A stretch of 64,000 nt of DNA from Burkholderia sp. Bp8992. GTDB lineage: Bacteria > Pseudomonadota > Gammaproteobacteria > Burkholderiales > Burkholderiaceae. The notes under the pieces were generated by a model, which had not been told where the DNA came from, did no database searches, and saw only the letters and a list, made by a program, of their open reading frames with translations. Each line of letters starts with the position of its first letter. Position 1 is the stretch's first letter. Below, piece by piece: positions 41,669 to 51,540 of this stretch. Location of the stretch: contig NZ_QTQI01000009.1 of NCBI RefSeq assembly GCF_003853705.1, positions 124,001 to 188,000 on the forward strand, in the 5' to 3' direction. The position numbers and the translations under genes were made by a program.

Positions 41669-42768
41669 CGCCCCCCGCCGAACGCCGAGCCGCGCGCGCG
41701 CGCGTCGAGCGCGTTGCGCAACGCGTCGCCCATGAAGGTCAGCAGCAGCAGCGTCACCACCAGCGCGGCGAACGCGGAGATCGAGATCCACCACGCATCG
41801 AGATTGTTCTTGCCCTCCTGAAGCAGTTCGCCGAGGCTCGGCGTCGGCGGCTGCACGCCGAGACCGAGGAAATCGAGGCTCGTCAGCGACAGGATCGCGG
41901 CGCTCATCCGGAACGGCAGGAACGTGATCACCGGCGTGAGGCTGTTCGGCAGCACGTGGCGCCACATGATCTGCGCGTTCGTCAGCCCCATCGTGCGGGC
42001 CGCTTTCACGTAATCGAGCGTGCGGTTGCGCAGGAATTCGGCGCGCACGTAGTCGGACAGCACGAGCCAGCCGAACATCGACAGCAGGATGAACAGCAGC
42101 CACAGCGACGGCGTGAAGATCGACGCGAAGATGATCAGCAGGTACAGGTCCGGCAGCGCGCTCCAGATCTCGATCAGGCGCTGGCCGATCAGGTCGGTGC
42201 GCCCGCCGTAGAAGCCCTGCAGCGCACCCGTGAGCACGCCGACCAGCACGCCCGACACGGTCAGCGCGAACGCCATCAGCACCGACAGCCGGAACCCGTA
42301 CAGCAGCCGCGCGAGCACGTCGCGCCCGAACTGATCGGTGCCGAGCCAGTTGCTCGCCGACGGCGGTGCCGGATACGGCCGCGACGCGAAGTAGTCGATC
42401 GTGTCGTAGCGATAGCGGTTCGGCGGATAGATCGCGAAATTGCCGTGCGATTCGAGCTTCGCCCGAATGTACGGATCGAGATAGTTCGTCTTCGCGGGAA
42501 AATCGCCGCCGAACTCGGTCTCCGGATAGTCCTTCAGGATCGGAAAATAATAGTGCCCGTCGTAGCGCACGAGCAGCGGCCGGTCGTTCGACAAACCATC
42601 GGCGCACAGACTGAGCGCGAACAGCACGACGAAGATCACGAGGCTCGCGAAGCCGAGCGGCTGCGCGCGAAAACGCTGCCACGTACGCCGCCACGGCGAA
42701 GGCGACGGCGCGCACGCGGGCTCAGTGGTCCAGGCGGCTGAACTGGATACGGGGGTCGACGAGGACAT
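41665..42768 (-). CDS. yejE: Peptide ABC importer permease (YejE-like)
   Basis: A 367-aa DppC/OppC-type permease. TM1 is QPLGFASLVIFVVLFALSLC, with a large periplasmic insert near residues 60-130 that is characteristic of YejE. The coupling segment is YVKAARTMGLTNAQIMWRHV. It overlaps yejB by 47 bp and yejF by 4 bp. Confidence 0.93.
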   Translation of the reverse strand: MSSSTPVSSSAAWTTEPACAPSPSPWRRTWQRFRAQPLGFASLVIFVVLFALSLCADGLSNDRPLLVRYDGHYYFPILKDYPETEFGGDFPAKTNYLDPYIRAKLESHGNFAIYPPNRYRYDTIDYFASRPYPAPPSASNWLGTDQFGRDVLARLLYGFRLSVLMAFALTVSGVLVGVLTGALQGFYGGRTDLIGQRLIEIWSALPDLYLLIIFASIFTPSLWLLFILLSMFGWLVLSDYVRAEFLRNRTLDYVKAARTMGLTNAQIMWRHVLPNSLTPVITFLPFRMSAAILSLTSLDFLGLGVQPPTPSLGELLQEGKNNLDAWWISISAFAALVVTLLLLTFMGDALRNALDARARGSAFGGGR

Positions 42769-43774
42769 AGCAGATATCCGCGATGAGCTTGGTCAGCAGA
42801 CCGATCAGGGTGAACAGGAACAGCGAGCCGAGCACGACCGGATAGTCGCGACGGATCACCGCGTCGTACGAAAGCTGCCCCATTCCGTCGAGCGAGAACA
42901 GCGTCTCGATCAACAGGTTGCCGTTCAGGAACGCGCCGACGAATGCCGCCGGCAACCCGGTGAGCAGCGGGATCGCCGCATTGCGCAGCACGTGCTTCCA
43001 CAGCACGTCGCGCTCCGGCGCCCCCTTCGCCCGCGCGGTCAGCACGTACTGCCGGCCGATTTCCTCGAGGAAGGTGTTCTTCGTCAGGATCGTGACGATC
43101 GCGAAATTGCCGATCACCGCCGCCGTGACGGGCATCACGATGTGCCACAGATAGTCGAGCGTCTTGCCGAGCAACGTCAGGTCGTCGAAGTTGTCCGACG
43201 TGATCCCGCGCATCGGGAACACCTGCCAGAACGTGCCGCCGCCGAACAGCATCAGCAGCAGTACGCCGAGCACGAAACCCGGCACCGCATAGCCGGTCAG
43301 CACCAGCACGCTCGTCACGGTGTCGAACCGCGAGCCGTTGCGCACCGCCTTCGCGATGCCGAGCGGCACCGATACGAGATACGTGAGGATCACCGTCCAC
43401 AGCCCGAGTGTGATCGAGACCGGCAGCTTCGAACGGATCACCGCCCACACGCTGCGGTGCGCAAAGTAGGACTGGCCGAGGTCGAACGTCGCATAGCTTT
43501 TCAGCATCAGCAGGTAGCGTTCGAGCGGCGGCTTGTCGAAGCCGAACTGCTTGCGGATCTGCGCGATCTGTTGCGGATCGACGCCCTGGCTGCCGTGATA
43601 GCCGCCCCCGCCTCCGCCCGCCTCGCCCCCGCGTGCGCTGCCGTGCCGCAACTGCGCAAGGACCTGCTCCACCGGGCCGCCCGGCACGAACTGCGTGACC
43701 GCGAACGTGATCGTCACGACCCCGACCAGCGTCGGGATCATCAGCAGCAGCCGCCTGAATATGTATGCCAGCAT
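42722..43774 (-). CDS. yejB: Peptide ABC importer permease (YejB-like)
   Basis: A 350-aa DppB/OppB-type permease. It opens MLAYIFRRLLLMIPTLVGVV, with a glycine-rich insert near 50-65 (GGEAGGGGGGYHG). The EAA-like loop is QYVLTARAKGAPERDVLWKH. It starts 12 bp after yejA. Confidence 0.93.
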   Translation of the reverse strand: MLAYIFRRLLLMIPTLVGVVTITFAVTQFVPGGPVEQVLAQLRHGSARGGEAGGGGGGYHGSQGVDPQQIAQIRKQFGFDKPPLERYLLMLKSYATFDLGQSYFAHRSVWAVIRSKLPVSITLGLWTVILTYLVSVPLGIAKAVRNGSRFDTVTSVLVLTGYAVPGFVLGVLLLMLFGGGTFWQVFPMRGITSDNFDDLTLLGKTLDYLWHIVMPVTAAVIGNFAIVTILTKNTFLEEIGRQYVLTARAKGAPERDVLWKHVLRNAAIPLLTGLPAAFVGAFLNGNLLIETLFSLDGMGQLSYDAVIRRDYPVVLGSLFLFTLIGLLTKLIADICYVLVDPRIQFSRLDH

Positions 43775-43786
43775 CGTCGTTCCCCG

Positions 43787-45670
43787 TCAGGCCGCCGGCG
43801 CCGGTTGTGTCGCCGGCTTCTTCACGAACCAGTAGTCGATGATCCAGTCCTCGTACTGATAGGAGTCCGGCACGACGGCCGGATGACCGATCGTTGCCTT
43901 GTACGCGATCCGCGCGTTCGGCAGGTAGTACTGCGGGATCAGCACGTACAGGTTGATCAGCACGCGGTCGAGCGCATGCGTGGCCGTCTCGAGATCGTCC
44001 AGCGTGTCGGCCGCGAGCGCCGCGCGGATCAGTGCGTCGACGGCCTTCGACTTCACGCCAGGATAGTTCTCGGAGCCCGGCTGCGACGCGGCCGCGCTGC
44101 CGAACCGGCGCGTCAGCTCCGCGCCGGGGATCGTCACGGGCAGGTAGATGTACGTCGTCATGTCGTACTCGAAATTGTCGAGCCGCTTCAGGTAGACGGC
44201 GCTGTCGATCTCGTGCAGGTACGCATGGATGCCGAGCGTCGCGAGCGCCTGCGTGTACGGCAGGATCAGGCGATCCATGCCGGGCTGGTCGTCGATGATC
44301 TCGATCGTCATCGGCGTGCCGTTCGCGTCGCGCAGCGCGCCGTCCCGGTAGCGCCAACCGGCCTGCTCGAGCAGGTCGCGCGCTTCCTTCAGGTTCGCGC
44401 GCAGCGAGCCGGGCGGCAGCGTCGACGGCTGGCTGATCATCGGGCCGAACACGGCCGGCGGCAAGGTCGACCGGTACGGTTCCAGCAGCGCGAGTTCCTT
44501 CGCGCTCGGCATGCCGGACGCCGCGAACGGGCTCGCCTCCCAGAAGCTACTGGTGCGGCGGTACTGCCCGTAGAACATCATCCGGCTCATCCAGTCGAAG
44601 TCGAACGCCAGCGCAAGTGCATGCCGCACACGCACGTCCTGGAACATCGGCTTGCGCAGGTTCATCAGGAAGCCCTGCATCTGCGCGGGGCCGTCGGGGA
44701 ATTCGCCCTGCTTCAGCATGCCGTTGCGAAAATTCTTGCCGACGTACTTGCGCGCCCACTGCGTCGCGCTGTATTCCATCCGCGCGTCCACGTCACCGGC
44801 CTTGAACGCCTCGAGCGCCGTGTACTGGTCGAGGTACAGCTTGAACGACACGTGGGCGAAGCGGAACATGCCGCGTCGCGACGGCAGGTTCGCGGCCCAG
44901 TAGTGCGGGTTGCGCACGTAGCGGATCTGCTTGTCGTTCCTGCGCTGCTCGATCAGGTACGCACCGCTCGCGATCGGCGGCACGGCCGCGATCTGGTCGA
45001 ACGGCGGCCGCGTGCCGTCCGCGCGCTGCCCCCATTTCGGCGAGAACACCGGCAGGTCGCCCGCGATCAGCGCCGCGTCGCGCTCCGCGTGCTTGAACTC
45101 GAAGCGGATCGTGTGGCCGTCGACCACCACCGCACGCTTGATGATCGAGAACTGCGCGTTGTAGAGCGGCGACGCCTGCGGGCTCGTCAGCGTGTCGAAC
45201 GAATACTTGACGTCTGCCGCGGTGATCGCGTCGCCGTTCGAGAAGCGTGCGGCCGGGTTGATATGGAACGTCGCCGACAGCCGGTCCGGCGCGAGCTCGA
45301 CGTCGTCGGCGACCAGCGCGTATTCGGATGCGAGTTCGTCCCAGCTGCGCTGCATCAGCGTGTCGAACATCAGGTTCTTGATGTCGGGCGCGGGCGAGCC
45401 GCGCACGAGGAACGGATTCAGCGAATCGTAGCTTTGCGCTTCGTCGTAGTTTTCGAAATCGAGCGTGCCGTCGTCGGGCGCATTCACGTCCGCGTAGTCG
45501 AAATGCGTGAAATCCGGCGGATATTTCGGCTGGTCGTATTGCGAAATCGCCGGCACCGCGAGCGCGGCCCGCGGCATCGCACCGCCCGACACGAGCAGCG
45601 CCGCGCAGGCGAACAGCACAATCCGCGCGCGGTGCGGCACGTGTGCCCATCGCCATTTCAACAGTCTCAT
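43787..45670 (-). CDS. yejA: Peptide-binding periplasmic protein (YejA-like)
   Basis: A 627-aa solute-binding protein of the SBP_bac_5 (oligopeptide) class. It has an N-terminal signal peptide (IVLFACAALLVSGGA and an ALA cleavage region). It carries QSYDSLNPFLVRGSPAPDIK and FHINPAARFSNGDAITAADV. YejABEF systems import microcin C and other oligopeptides in E. coli and Salmonella. The receptor gene upstream suggests a common substrate. Confidence 0.92.
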   Translation of the reverse strand: MRLLKWRWAHVPHRARIVLFACAALLVSGGAMPRAALAVPAISQYDQPKYPPDFTHFDYADVNAPDDGTLDFENYDEAQSYDSLNPFLVRGSPAPDIKNLMFDTLMQRSWDELASEYALVADDVELAPDRLSATFHINPAARFSNGDAITAADVKYSFDTLTSPQASPLYNAQFSIIKRAVVVDGHTIRFEFKHAERDAALIAGDLPVFSPKWGQRADGTRPPFDQIAAVPPIASGAYLIEQRRNDKQIRYVRNPHYWAANLPSRRGMFRFAHVSFKLYLDQYTALEAFKAGDVDARMEYSATQWARKYVGKNFRNGMLKQGEFPDGPAQMQGFLMNLRKPMFQDVRVRHALALAFDFDWMSRMMFYGQYRRTSSFWEASPFAASGMPSAKELALLEPYRSTLPPAVFGPMISQPSTLPPGSLRANLKEARDLLEQAGWRYRDGALRDANGTPMTIEIIDDQPGMDRLILPYTQALATLGIHAYLHEIDSAVYLKRLDNFEYDMTTYIYLPVTIPGAELTRRFGSAAASQPGSENYPGVKSKAVDALIRAALAADTLDDLETATHALDRVLINLYVLIPQYYLPNARIAYKATIGHPAVVPDSYQYEDWIIDYWFVKKPATQPAPAA

Positions 45671-45831
45671 GGTCAGTCTGTCCGGAAGCGTGCGGGCGCG
45701 AAGCCTGCACGCGGTCGATGCCTGTGCCGGACGCCGCGTACTGGCCGCGTCCCGCCGGTAGTTCGTGTTGCAAACGATCGAAACACTGCGCCATCGCGTG
45801 CCGCGGTTGCGGGCATGCGTGGCGCCAGGCG

Positions 45832-45879
45832 AAAAAGGGCCGCTCCAATTAAAGGGGGGTTGTGGACGTGGAGCGGCCC
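45832..45879 (-). terminator. Terminator after the TonB-dependent receptor
   Basis: GGGCCGCTCC and GGAGCGGCCC form a 10-bp stem with a 23-base loop at 45837-45879. Five T follow on the minus strand. It lies between the receptor and yejA, so yejA may have its own promoter or be expressed by read-through. Confidence 0.7.
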
Positions 45880-45910
45880 GTCCAAGCCTGTCAATCCATC
45901 ACGGCCTCCG

Positions 45911-48700
45911 TCAGAACTTGTACGTCGCGCCGACCTGCGCGAACCGGCCGATGTACGAGTACACCGACGTGTCGTACCCGCTCTGGCTCAGCGTGCCGTT
46001 CGCGAAGATCGGGTCGTACGGCGGCGTGCGGTTGAAGAGGTTGTCGATGCCGCCGTAGATCGTCCAGTTCTTGAAGCCCGTGTACGTCACCATCAGGTTG
46101 AACTGGCTGTACGAACCGACTTTCGGCGGCTCCGCCATCAGGTTCTGCGCGTACGGGCCCGTGAACTGCCACGTCAGCGCTGCATCGAACTTGCGATAGT
46201 TCCAGTCCAGCGTCGTGTTGCCGCGCCAGCGCGGGAAGCTGCCGCCGAACGGCTGCGTGATCGTGAAGTTGTTGCCCGCGCCGTTGACCGGCGCGGCGCC
46301 CGGGAAGCCGATCTTGTAGCTGTTGATGTATGCCCAGTCGCCCGACAGCGTAAGCATGCCCCAGCCCTTGAGCGGCAGCCCCTGGCGGAACGTACCTTCG
46401 AAGCCGTTCGTGTCGAGGTAACCGAGGTTCTGGTACGGAATCACCTTGTACAGCAACTGGCCGGTCGTCGGGTCTGTCACGACCTGCGATGGCTTGCCCT
46501 GGCCGATCACGTTGTCGATGCGGATCTTGTACCAGTCGAAGCCGATATCCGTGTAGCGGGCCGGTGAGACCTGGAAGCCGATGTTGAAGTTGCGCGTGCG
46601 TTCCGGTGCGAGGTTCGGGTTGCCGACCGTGATCGACGTGTAGTTCTGCCCGGTAGCCGGGTCGACCTGGATGCCGAGGGTCTGCGACTTGCTGTCCTCG
46701 ACGAAGGTCGGCGCACGGAAGCCGCGGTTGTACGACGTATACAGCGTCAGCGCCTTGATCGGCTGGTAGCGCAGCGCGAAGCGCGGAGAGAATGCACCGC
46801 CCACGTCCGTGTAGTGGTCGTAGCGGCCTGCCTGGCTGAACGTCAGGTTCTCCAGGATCGGCACGTTGATCTGGTAATAGACAGCCGCAACGTTGCGCGC
46901 GCCGTTCACTGTCTGCAGATCGGGCGAGATCACCGCGCCGCTCAGGTATTCCGAGCCCGGCGTCAGCGTTTCGCTCTGGTGCGTGAACTGCGCGCCGAAG
47001 CCGATGCCAACGTCACCGGTCGGCAGGTGGAACAGGTTCGGCGTCGACAGCGTCGCGTCGATCGTGTCGAGCTTCGAGATGCCGAGGTTGTTCGCTTCCT
47101 GGTACAGGCCGTTGAATGCGTTCGGCGTCGCGGCCGGGTTCGCGAAATTCAGCGTGCCGTTCTGGTAGATGTTGTTCAGCGCGTTCACGTTCAGCTGGTT
47201 CGTGAACACGTTCGACACCGTGCTCTGCGAATGGCTGACCGACGTCGCCCAGTCCCAGTCGCCGTACGGCAGCGTGAACGAACCCTTGATGCCGGCGGCC
47301 GCGCGCCAGTAGTTGGCCCAGGTCTTTTGCGCAACCGTGTTCGGAAACGCGTAGGTTAGCGGCGTGGCCGCGCCCGTCGTGTTGTACGGGTTGCTGGCCG
47401 GTACCGTGTAGTTGAACGGCGACAGCAACTGCGTCTGCGGATTCCACACCAGCGCCGGGTTCTGCGGGTTGCCGATCACGTTGTTCCACAGGCCGTCGTT
47501 GGTCGTGGTCGTGTTGTAGCTTTCCAGGAAGTCCGCGAAGGCCGTCGTCGTGTCGTTGATCTTGAAGTCGCCATGCAGCTTCGCGTTCAGGCGCTCGGTC
47601 ATAGGCAGGATCGACGTGCTTTCCGCCGTGTTGTACCCGCAGATGGTGCCCGGCAACCCGGCCGACAGCGAGTTCGTCGCGGCCTGGTGCACCGCTCCGC
47701 CGAACGGGCAGCCGTTCAGCGCCTGCGCACTGCCGTCGGGCATGTTCCAGTAGGACGGCGCGAGCAGCGAGAAGCCGCCCGGCTTGCCCGTGAAGTCCTG
47801 GTTGCGCGTGGAATCGCGGTCAGCCAGCGTGAAGCCGTTCGACTTGTAGTAGCTGAGTGCGGCCGTCACGTTGAAGCGGTCGGCGTTCAGGTCGCCGAAG
47901 CCGCCGAGCACGCCGAACTTCATCGTGCCGTCGCCGTTACCGGCGTTGATCGCGCTGCCGAGGCTGCCGTCGAGCTGCAGGCCGCGGAAATTGTGTTTCG
48001 TGATGATGTTGACGACACCGCCGATCGCGTCCGAACCGTACTGCGACACCGCGCCCGTCTTCACGATTTCGATCCGCTCGATATCGTTGAGCGGCAGCGT
48101 GTTGAGGTCGAAGAACGAATCGACGCTGTTCGAGAAGAATGCGTACGGCGCGACGCGCTGGCCGTCGACCAACACGAGCGTGTACTTCTCCGAGAGGCCG
48201 CGCAGTGCAATGCCGGCCGCGCCGGCCGCGAAGTTGCCCGACTGCCCTTCGCCCCAGCTGTTCGCCGAGTTGGCCGTCGCATTGCGCAGGAAGTCGGTCA
48301 CCGTCACCGCGCCGCTGGCCTGGATCTCCTTCGGCGTGATCGTCTGCACCTGCTGAAAGCCGGTCTTGTCGGATTGCCGGATCAGCGAGCCCGTCACTTC
48401 GAACCGCTTGATCTGCGCGACCTTGCCCTGCCCGTTCGCGGCGGGTGCGGCAGGCGTCGCCTCGGCCGCTGCACCGGGTGCCGCATCGGGCGCCGCAGCG
48501 TCCGGTGCAGCGGCGCTGCCCGCCGTGCCGCCCGCCTGCGCGACGGTCACGGGTGCGCCGTTCGCGACCGCATCGGCGATCGCGACGGCGCCCGGCGCCG
48601 GCTGGCTCTGGGCGAACGCCGGCGGCACCAGTACGGCCGTCAACGCGAGTTCCGCCCAGACTATCCTCTTGATGGCCAACGCCAACACTCTCTGCTTCAT
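45911..48700 (-). CDS. TonB-dependent outer-membrane receptor
   Basis: A 929-aa receptor. The signal peptide is MKQRVLALAIKRIVWAELAL ending in AFAQ. An Ala/Pro-rich stretch near 45-90 is followed by the plug domain (SGAVTVTDFLRNATANSANS, then EIVKTGAVSQYGSDAIGGVV). The 22-strand barrel ends in aromatic Phe (AQVGATYKF). I start it at ATG 48700 with a GAGGGAAC ribosome site. Neighbouring tonB/exbBD and yejABEF genes imply uptake of a peptide-like compound or siderophore. I see no clear Fur box upstream. Confidence 0.93.
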   Translation of the reverse strand: MKQRVLALAIKRIVWAELALTAVLVPPAFAQSQPAPGAVAIADAVANGAPVTVAQAGGTAGSAAAPDAAAPDAAPGAAAEATPAAPAANGQGKVAQIKRFEVTGSLIRQSDKTGFQQVQTITPKEIQASGAVTVTDFLRNATANSANSWGEGQSGNFAAGAAGIALRGLSEKYTLVLVDGQRVAPYAFFSNSVDSFFDLNTLPLNDIERIEIVKTGAVSQYGSDAIGGVVNIITKHNFRGLQLDGSLGSAINAGNGDGTMKFGVLGGFGDLNADRFNVTAALSYYKSNGFTLADRDSTRNQDFTGKPGGFSLLAPSYWNMPDGSAQALNGCPFGGAVHQAATNSLSAGLPGTICGYNTAESTSILPMTERLNAKLHGDFKINDTTTAFADFLESYNTTTTNDGLWNNVIGNPQNPALVWNPQTQLLSPFNYTVPASNPYNTTGAATPLTYAFPNTVAQKTWANYWRAAAGIKGSFTLPYGDWDWATSVSHSQSTVSNVFTNQLNVNALNNIYQNGTLNFANPAATPNAFNGLYQEANNLGISKLDTIDATLSTPNLFHLPTGDVGIGFGAQFTHQSETLTPGSEYLSGAVISPDLQTVNGARNVAAVYYQINVPILENLTFSQAGRYDHYTDVGGAFSPRFALRYQPIKALTLYTSYNRGFRAPTFVEDSKSQTLGIQVDPATGQNYTSITVGNPNLAPERTRNFNIGFQVSPARYTDIGFDWYKIRIDNVIGQGKPSQVVTDPTTGQLLYKVIPYQNLGYLDTNGFEGTFRQGLPLKGWGMLTLSGDWAYINSYKIGFPGAAPVNGAGNNFTITQPFGGSFPRWRGNTTLDWNYRKFDAALTWQFTGPYAQNLMAEPPKVGSYSQFNLMVTYTGFKNWTIYGGIDNLFNRTPPYDPIFANGTLSQSGYDTSVYSYIGRFAQVGATYKF

Positions 48701-49003
48701 CTTGTTCCCTCTCGCTCGTAGTAAGACCCCACCTGCTGTGCGCCGGAACCTTGTGAATTCCTTGCGCGTCCTGGGTGCCCGTGTACCGGAACCCGCGATT
48801 GCCACGCTTTCGACTGCCATGATTCGAACGGATCGGCCTCGGGGCACCAGTGCCATTCAGCACGACCGCTATTTATTGTTTTGCTTTGTCATACTAATTA
48901 CCTACATTGAGCGCGCTACCTGCCTCTTCCCGATTCGACGGATGGCGCGTCGTGGTGCCGGCCCTTCCTTCGATCGGATACTTCTTCCTTGCGGCCGCCG
49001 CCG
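48701..49003. other. Intergenic region upstream of the receptor
   Basis: About 300 bp without a supportable gene. An AT-rich patch near 48865-48905 (TCATACTAATTACC) is the likely promoter and operator area. A related TTAGTA core lies upstream of the XRE-cupin gene, so the regulator might bind both. Confidence 0.35.
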
Positions 49004-49579
49004 CTAGAACAGCCGCGGCGTGCCGACCCAGACGATTACCGCCTCTTCGTCGGCCGTGTTGTGCCACGCGTGCGGCATCGTCGACTCGTAGTGCGCGGTA
49101 TCGCCTTCGTTCAGCGTGAACGTGCAGTCCTCGAGTGTCAGCGCGACCTGCCCGCGCATCACGTAGACGAACTCCTCGCCCGCATGCGTGGTCATCTCGG
49201 ACGACAGCTGCCCTGCCGGCATCCTGACGAGGATCGCGTCGAGCTTGCGGCCGTCGACCAGGTTCGTCAGCCGCGCGAACAGGCTCGTCGAGTTCGCGAA
49301 CTGGAAATACTGCAGCGCGTTGCCGCGGCACACCGAGCGCGCTTCCGTCGGCGTGTCGATGAAGTACTGCATCGTCACGCCCAGCGCCTTCGCGATCCGG
49401 ACCAGCGACGTGATCGACGGCGTTGCCCGCCCGCGCTCGACCTGCGACAGGAACGGCTTCGAAATGCCGGCGATGCCGGCCGCTTCGTCGAGCGTGAGTT
49501 TCAGACGCTGGCGCAGCGCCCGGATCTTGTTGCCGAGCGACACGGCGACGAGCACCGACTCATCAGGGGGCACAACCAT
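49004..49579 (-). CDS. XRE-cupin transcriptional regulator
   Basis: A 191-aa regulator. The XRE HTH spans about 17-70 (SLGNKIRALRQRLKLTLDEA, then GISKPFLSQVERGRATPSIT). A C-terminal cupin spans about 115-190 (MTTHAGEEFVYVMRGQVALT, then STMPHAWHNTADEEAVIVWV). PuuR-type regulators of this form sense small molecules in the cupin barrel. The start is ATG 49579. It stands between the receptor and the TonB operon, so it probably controls one or both. Confidence 0.88.
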   Translation of the reverse strand: MVVPPDESVLVAVSLGNKIRALRQRLKLTLDEAAGIAGISKPFLSQVERGRATPSITSLVRIAKALGVTMQYFIDTPTEARSVCRGNALQYFQFANSTSLFARLTNLVDGRKLDAILVRMPAGQLSSEMTTHAGEEFVYVMRGQVALTLEDCTFTLNEGDTAHYESTMPHAWHNTADEEAVIVWVGTPRLF

Positions 49580-49887
49580 GGAAGAACTGAGCCTCGCAGT
49601 CGAAATCGGTTTGATGTCGGCGATCCGTGATCGATGCAACGATGCGCACGGCCCGGCGCGATACCCGCTCGCGCGCGGCAGCCGCGTGCGGGTGGTGCGC
49701 GGCGCAGGACGGCACCATCGCGGCCTGTCCGCACACGTCTCGCATATTTCATTCGGTTTACTAACTAACAAGGCTGCTCCTTTTCCTCGTCGAACCTGAA
49801 CGTCATGCTGTCATGCACCGGCACTGTCGCGGCGGCGCACCGCTTGCCGATCGCGCCTGCAGCGTGCGCCGCCACCCCGTCGTTGCG
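49580..49887. other. Intergenic region upstream of the XRE-cupin gene
   Basis: About 300 bp with no gene I can support. It should hold the promoter of the regulator. An AT-rich segment with TTACTAACTAACAAG near 49757-49771 is the most promoter-like part. Confidence 0.35.
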
Positions 49888-51078
49888 TTACCGGGACGCC
49901 ACCGCCGTCCACAGCCTGGCCAGGTCGCCGGAACCGTCGGTTCCCTTGACCGTGCGCAGCACCTGTACTGCATGTGCCTTCTGGCCGGCCACGTAGTACG
50001 CCTCGCCGAGCCGCAGTCGCGCCGCGTCGGGATGCTCGAGGCCGCCCTTCGCGATTGCCTGCTCCATCATCGGCAGCCCCTGCTGCGCGCGGCCCGCAAA
50101 GACGAGGTTCATGCCCGTGTCGAGCGGCGTCGCCGGCGTGGCGGCATCTGCGCCCGATTGCGCGCGCTTCGCGGCGAGCGCCTGCAGCCGCTTCTCGCGG
50201 TCCGCCTGCGCGTCCTTGCCGAGTACGCCGGACGCGAACCCCTGGTCGATTACCTGCTTGCCCTCGGCGGGCGATCCCGCCACCAGCGCGAGCTGCGTCA
50301 TCTCCATGTATGCGTCGGCCGTCGCAAGCGATCCCGTCGCGCGGCGCAACCGGTAGATGTCGAGGTCGAGCGACGACAGATACCCGGGCGTGCCGCGAAT
50401 GGCCGTGATCATTTCGTCCCAGTACGCGGGGCTCGGATGGTAGGTCACCAGCAGCCCGAGCGCACTGCGATACGCGTTGCCGTCCTTCACTTTCTGCGCG
50501 CACGTCGCGAGCATCTGCAGTTGCCCTTCGTCCGGTGCGCGTCCGCTGTTTGCCTGTGCGTCGGTGCTCGCCTTCAACTGGCTCACGACCGGCGCGCAAT
50601 CGTTCGACAGGTAATACGACTGCGTGAGCAGCGTGCGCATTTCAGGGTCCGTGCCGCCTGCCTTCAGGTAGCGCTGCGCGATCCGGATCGCCAGCGGATA
50701 GTTCTTCTGCTGGAAATAGATGCCGGCCAGTGCCGCTGTCGTCCGCTGCTCGTCCTCGCCCGACAGCCGCCCCGAGTTCAGCACGGTTTCGTACGCCTGC
50801 GCAGCCGTGCCCGAGTCGCCGGCCGCGATTGCCGCCGCGCCGCGCATCTCTTCCACCATGTACGTTTCATACGGTGTCCGGTTGGGCACGGCGGCCGCCT
50901 GGCCGATCTTGCCGAGCGCGTCGCGATACTTGTGCGCGCGGTACAGCTCCTGCGCCGCTGCGAGCGGTTTCGCCACGTCCGGCCGCAGCGCGTCTGCCGG
51001 CAGCGCCGGCCGGCCGAGCATGCAGGTCGCGCCGAGCGCCGTCACCGCCAGGATCCGTTTCCATCGTCGCTGGTTCAT
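49888..51078 (-). CDS. Periplasmic TPR protein
   Basis: A 396-aa tetratricopeptide protein with an N-terminal signal peptide (RILAVTALGATCMLGRPALP). TPR-like helices run through the protein, such as AAAQELYRAHKYRDALGKIG and AALAGIYFQQKNYPLAIRIA. It starts 16 bp after exbD2, so it belongs to the tonB-exb operon. TPR proteins in such operons may organise the TonB complex; the specific role is unknown. Confidence 0.82.
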   Translation of the reverse strand: MNQRRWKRILAVTALGATCMLGRPALPADALRPDVAKPLAAAQELYRAHKYRDALGKIGQAAAVPNRTPYETYMVEEMRGAAAIAAGDSGTAAQAYETVLNSGRLSGEDEQRTTAALAGIYFQQKNYPLAIRIAQRYLKAGGTDPEMRTLLTQSYYLSNDCAPVVSQLKASTDAQANSGRAPDEGQLQMLATCAQKVKDGNAYRSALGLLVTYHPSPAYWDEMITAIRGTPGYLSSLDLDIYRLRRATGSLATADAYMEMTQLALVAGSPAEGKQVIDQGFASGVLGKDAQADREKRLQALAAKRAQSGADAATPATPLDTGMNLVFAGRAQQGLPMMEQAIAKGGLEHPDAARLRLGEAYYVAGQKAHAVQVLRTVKGTDGSGDLARLWTAVASR

Positions 51079-51094
51079 CGGCTCGTCCGTTTCG

Positions 51095-51526
51095 TCATTG
51101 CATGAACTGTTCGTTACCGATCAGGCCGATCTTGGTCGCGCCCACGCGTTGCGCGGACGCCAGCACGGCCGCCACGTCCTTGTACGGCACCAGCTTGTTC
51201 GGTCGCAGGTGGATCTCTGCCTGCACGGGTTCCGCCGCGACCTGGGTCAGTTTCGCCTCGAGTGCCGAACGGTCCGGCACCGGTGTGCCGTTCCACGTCG
51301 TCGTGCCGTCGAAGTCGATATCGATCTGCACGACTTCCGGCGGCGCGGCCGGCGGCGGCGGGTTGCCGACCGGCAGGTCCATCTTCACCGAATGCATCTG
51401 GATCGGAATGGTGATGATCAGCATGATCAGCAGCACCAGCATCACGTCGATCAGCGGCGTGGTGTTGATGTCGACCATCACTTCCGGTTCCGCGTTGCTT
51501 CCGCCCGAAGGCACATTCATCCCCAT
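51095..51526 (-). CDS. exbD2: ExbD-type biopolymer transporter (second copy)
   Basis: A 143-aa ExbD/TolR protein with one membrane segment. The segment carries the proton-coupling Asp in NTTPLIDVMLVLLIMLIITI. A periplasmic domain follows. It pairs with ExbB and TonB. It differs clearly from the first copy and is separated from it by tandem repeats. Confidence 0.93.
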   Translation of the reverse strand: MGMNVPSGGSNAEPEVMVDINTTPLIDVMLVLLIMLIITIPIQMHSVKMDLPVGNPPPPAAPPEVVQIDIDFDGTTTWNGTPVPDRSALEAKLTQVAAEPVQAEIHLRPNKLVPYKDVAAVLASAQRVGATKIGLIGNEQFMQ

Positions 51527-51540
51527 CTTCGACTCCTGTC

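Noticed and set aside
40031-42715. A fused 894-aa frame covering yejF and part of yejE
   Set aside because: The first 350 codons are out of frame with yejE and not protein-like; yejF starts at 41668.
48701-48910. Fur box upstream of the TonB-dependent receptor
   Set aside because: No GATAATGATTATC-like sequence visible; iron control cannot be claimed.
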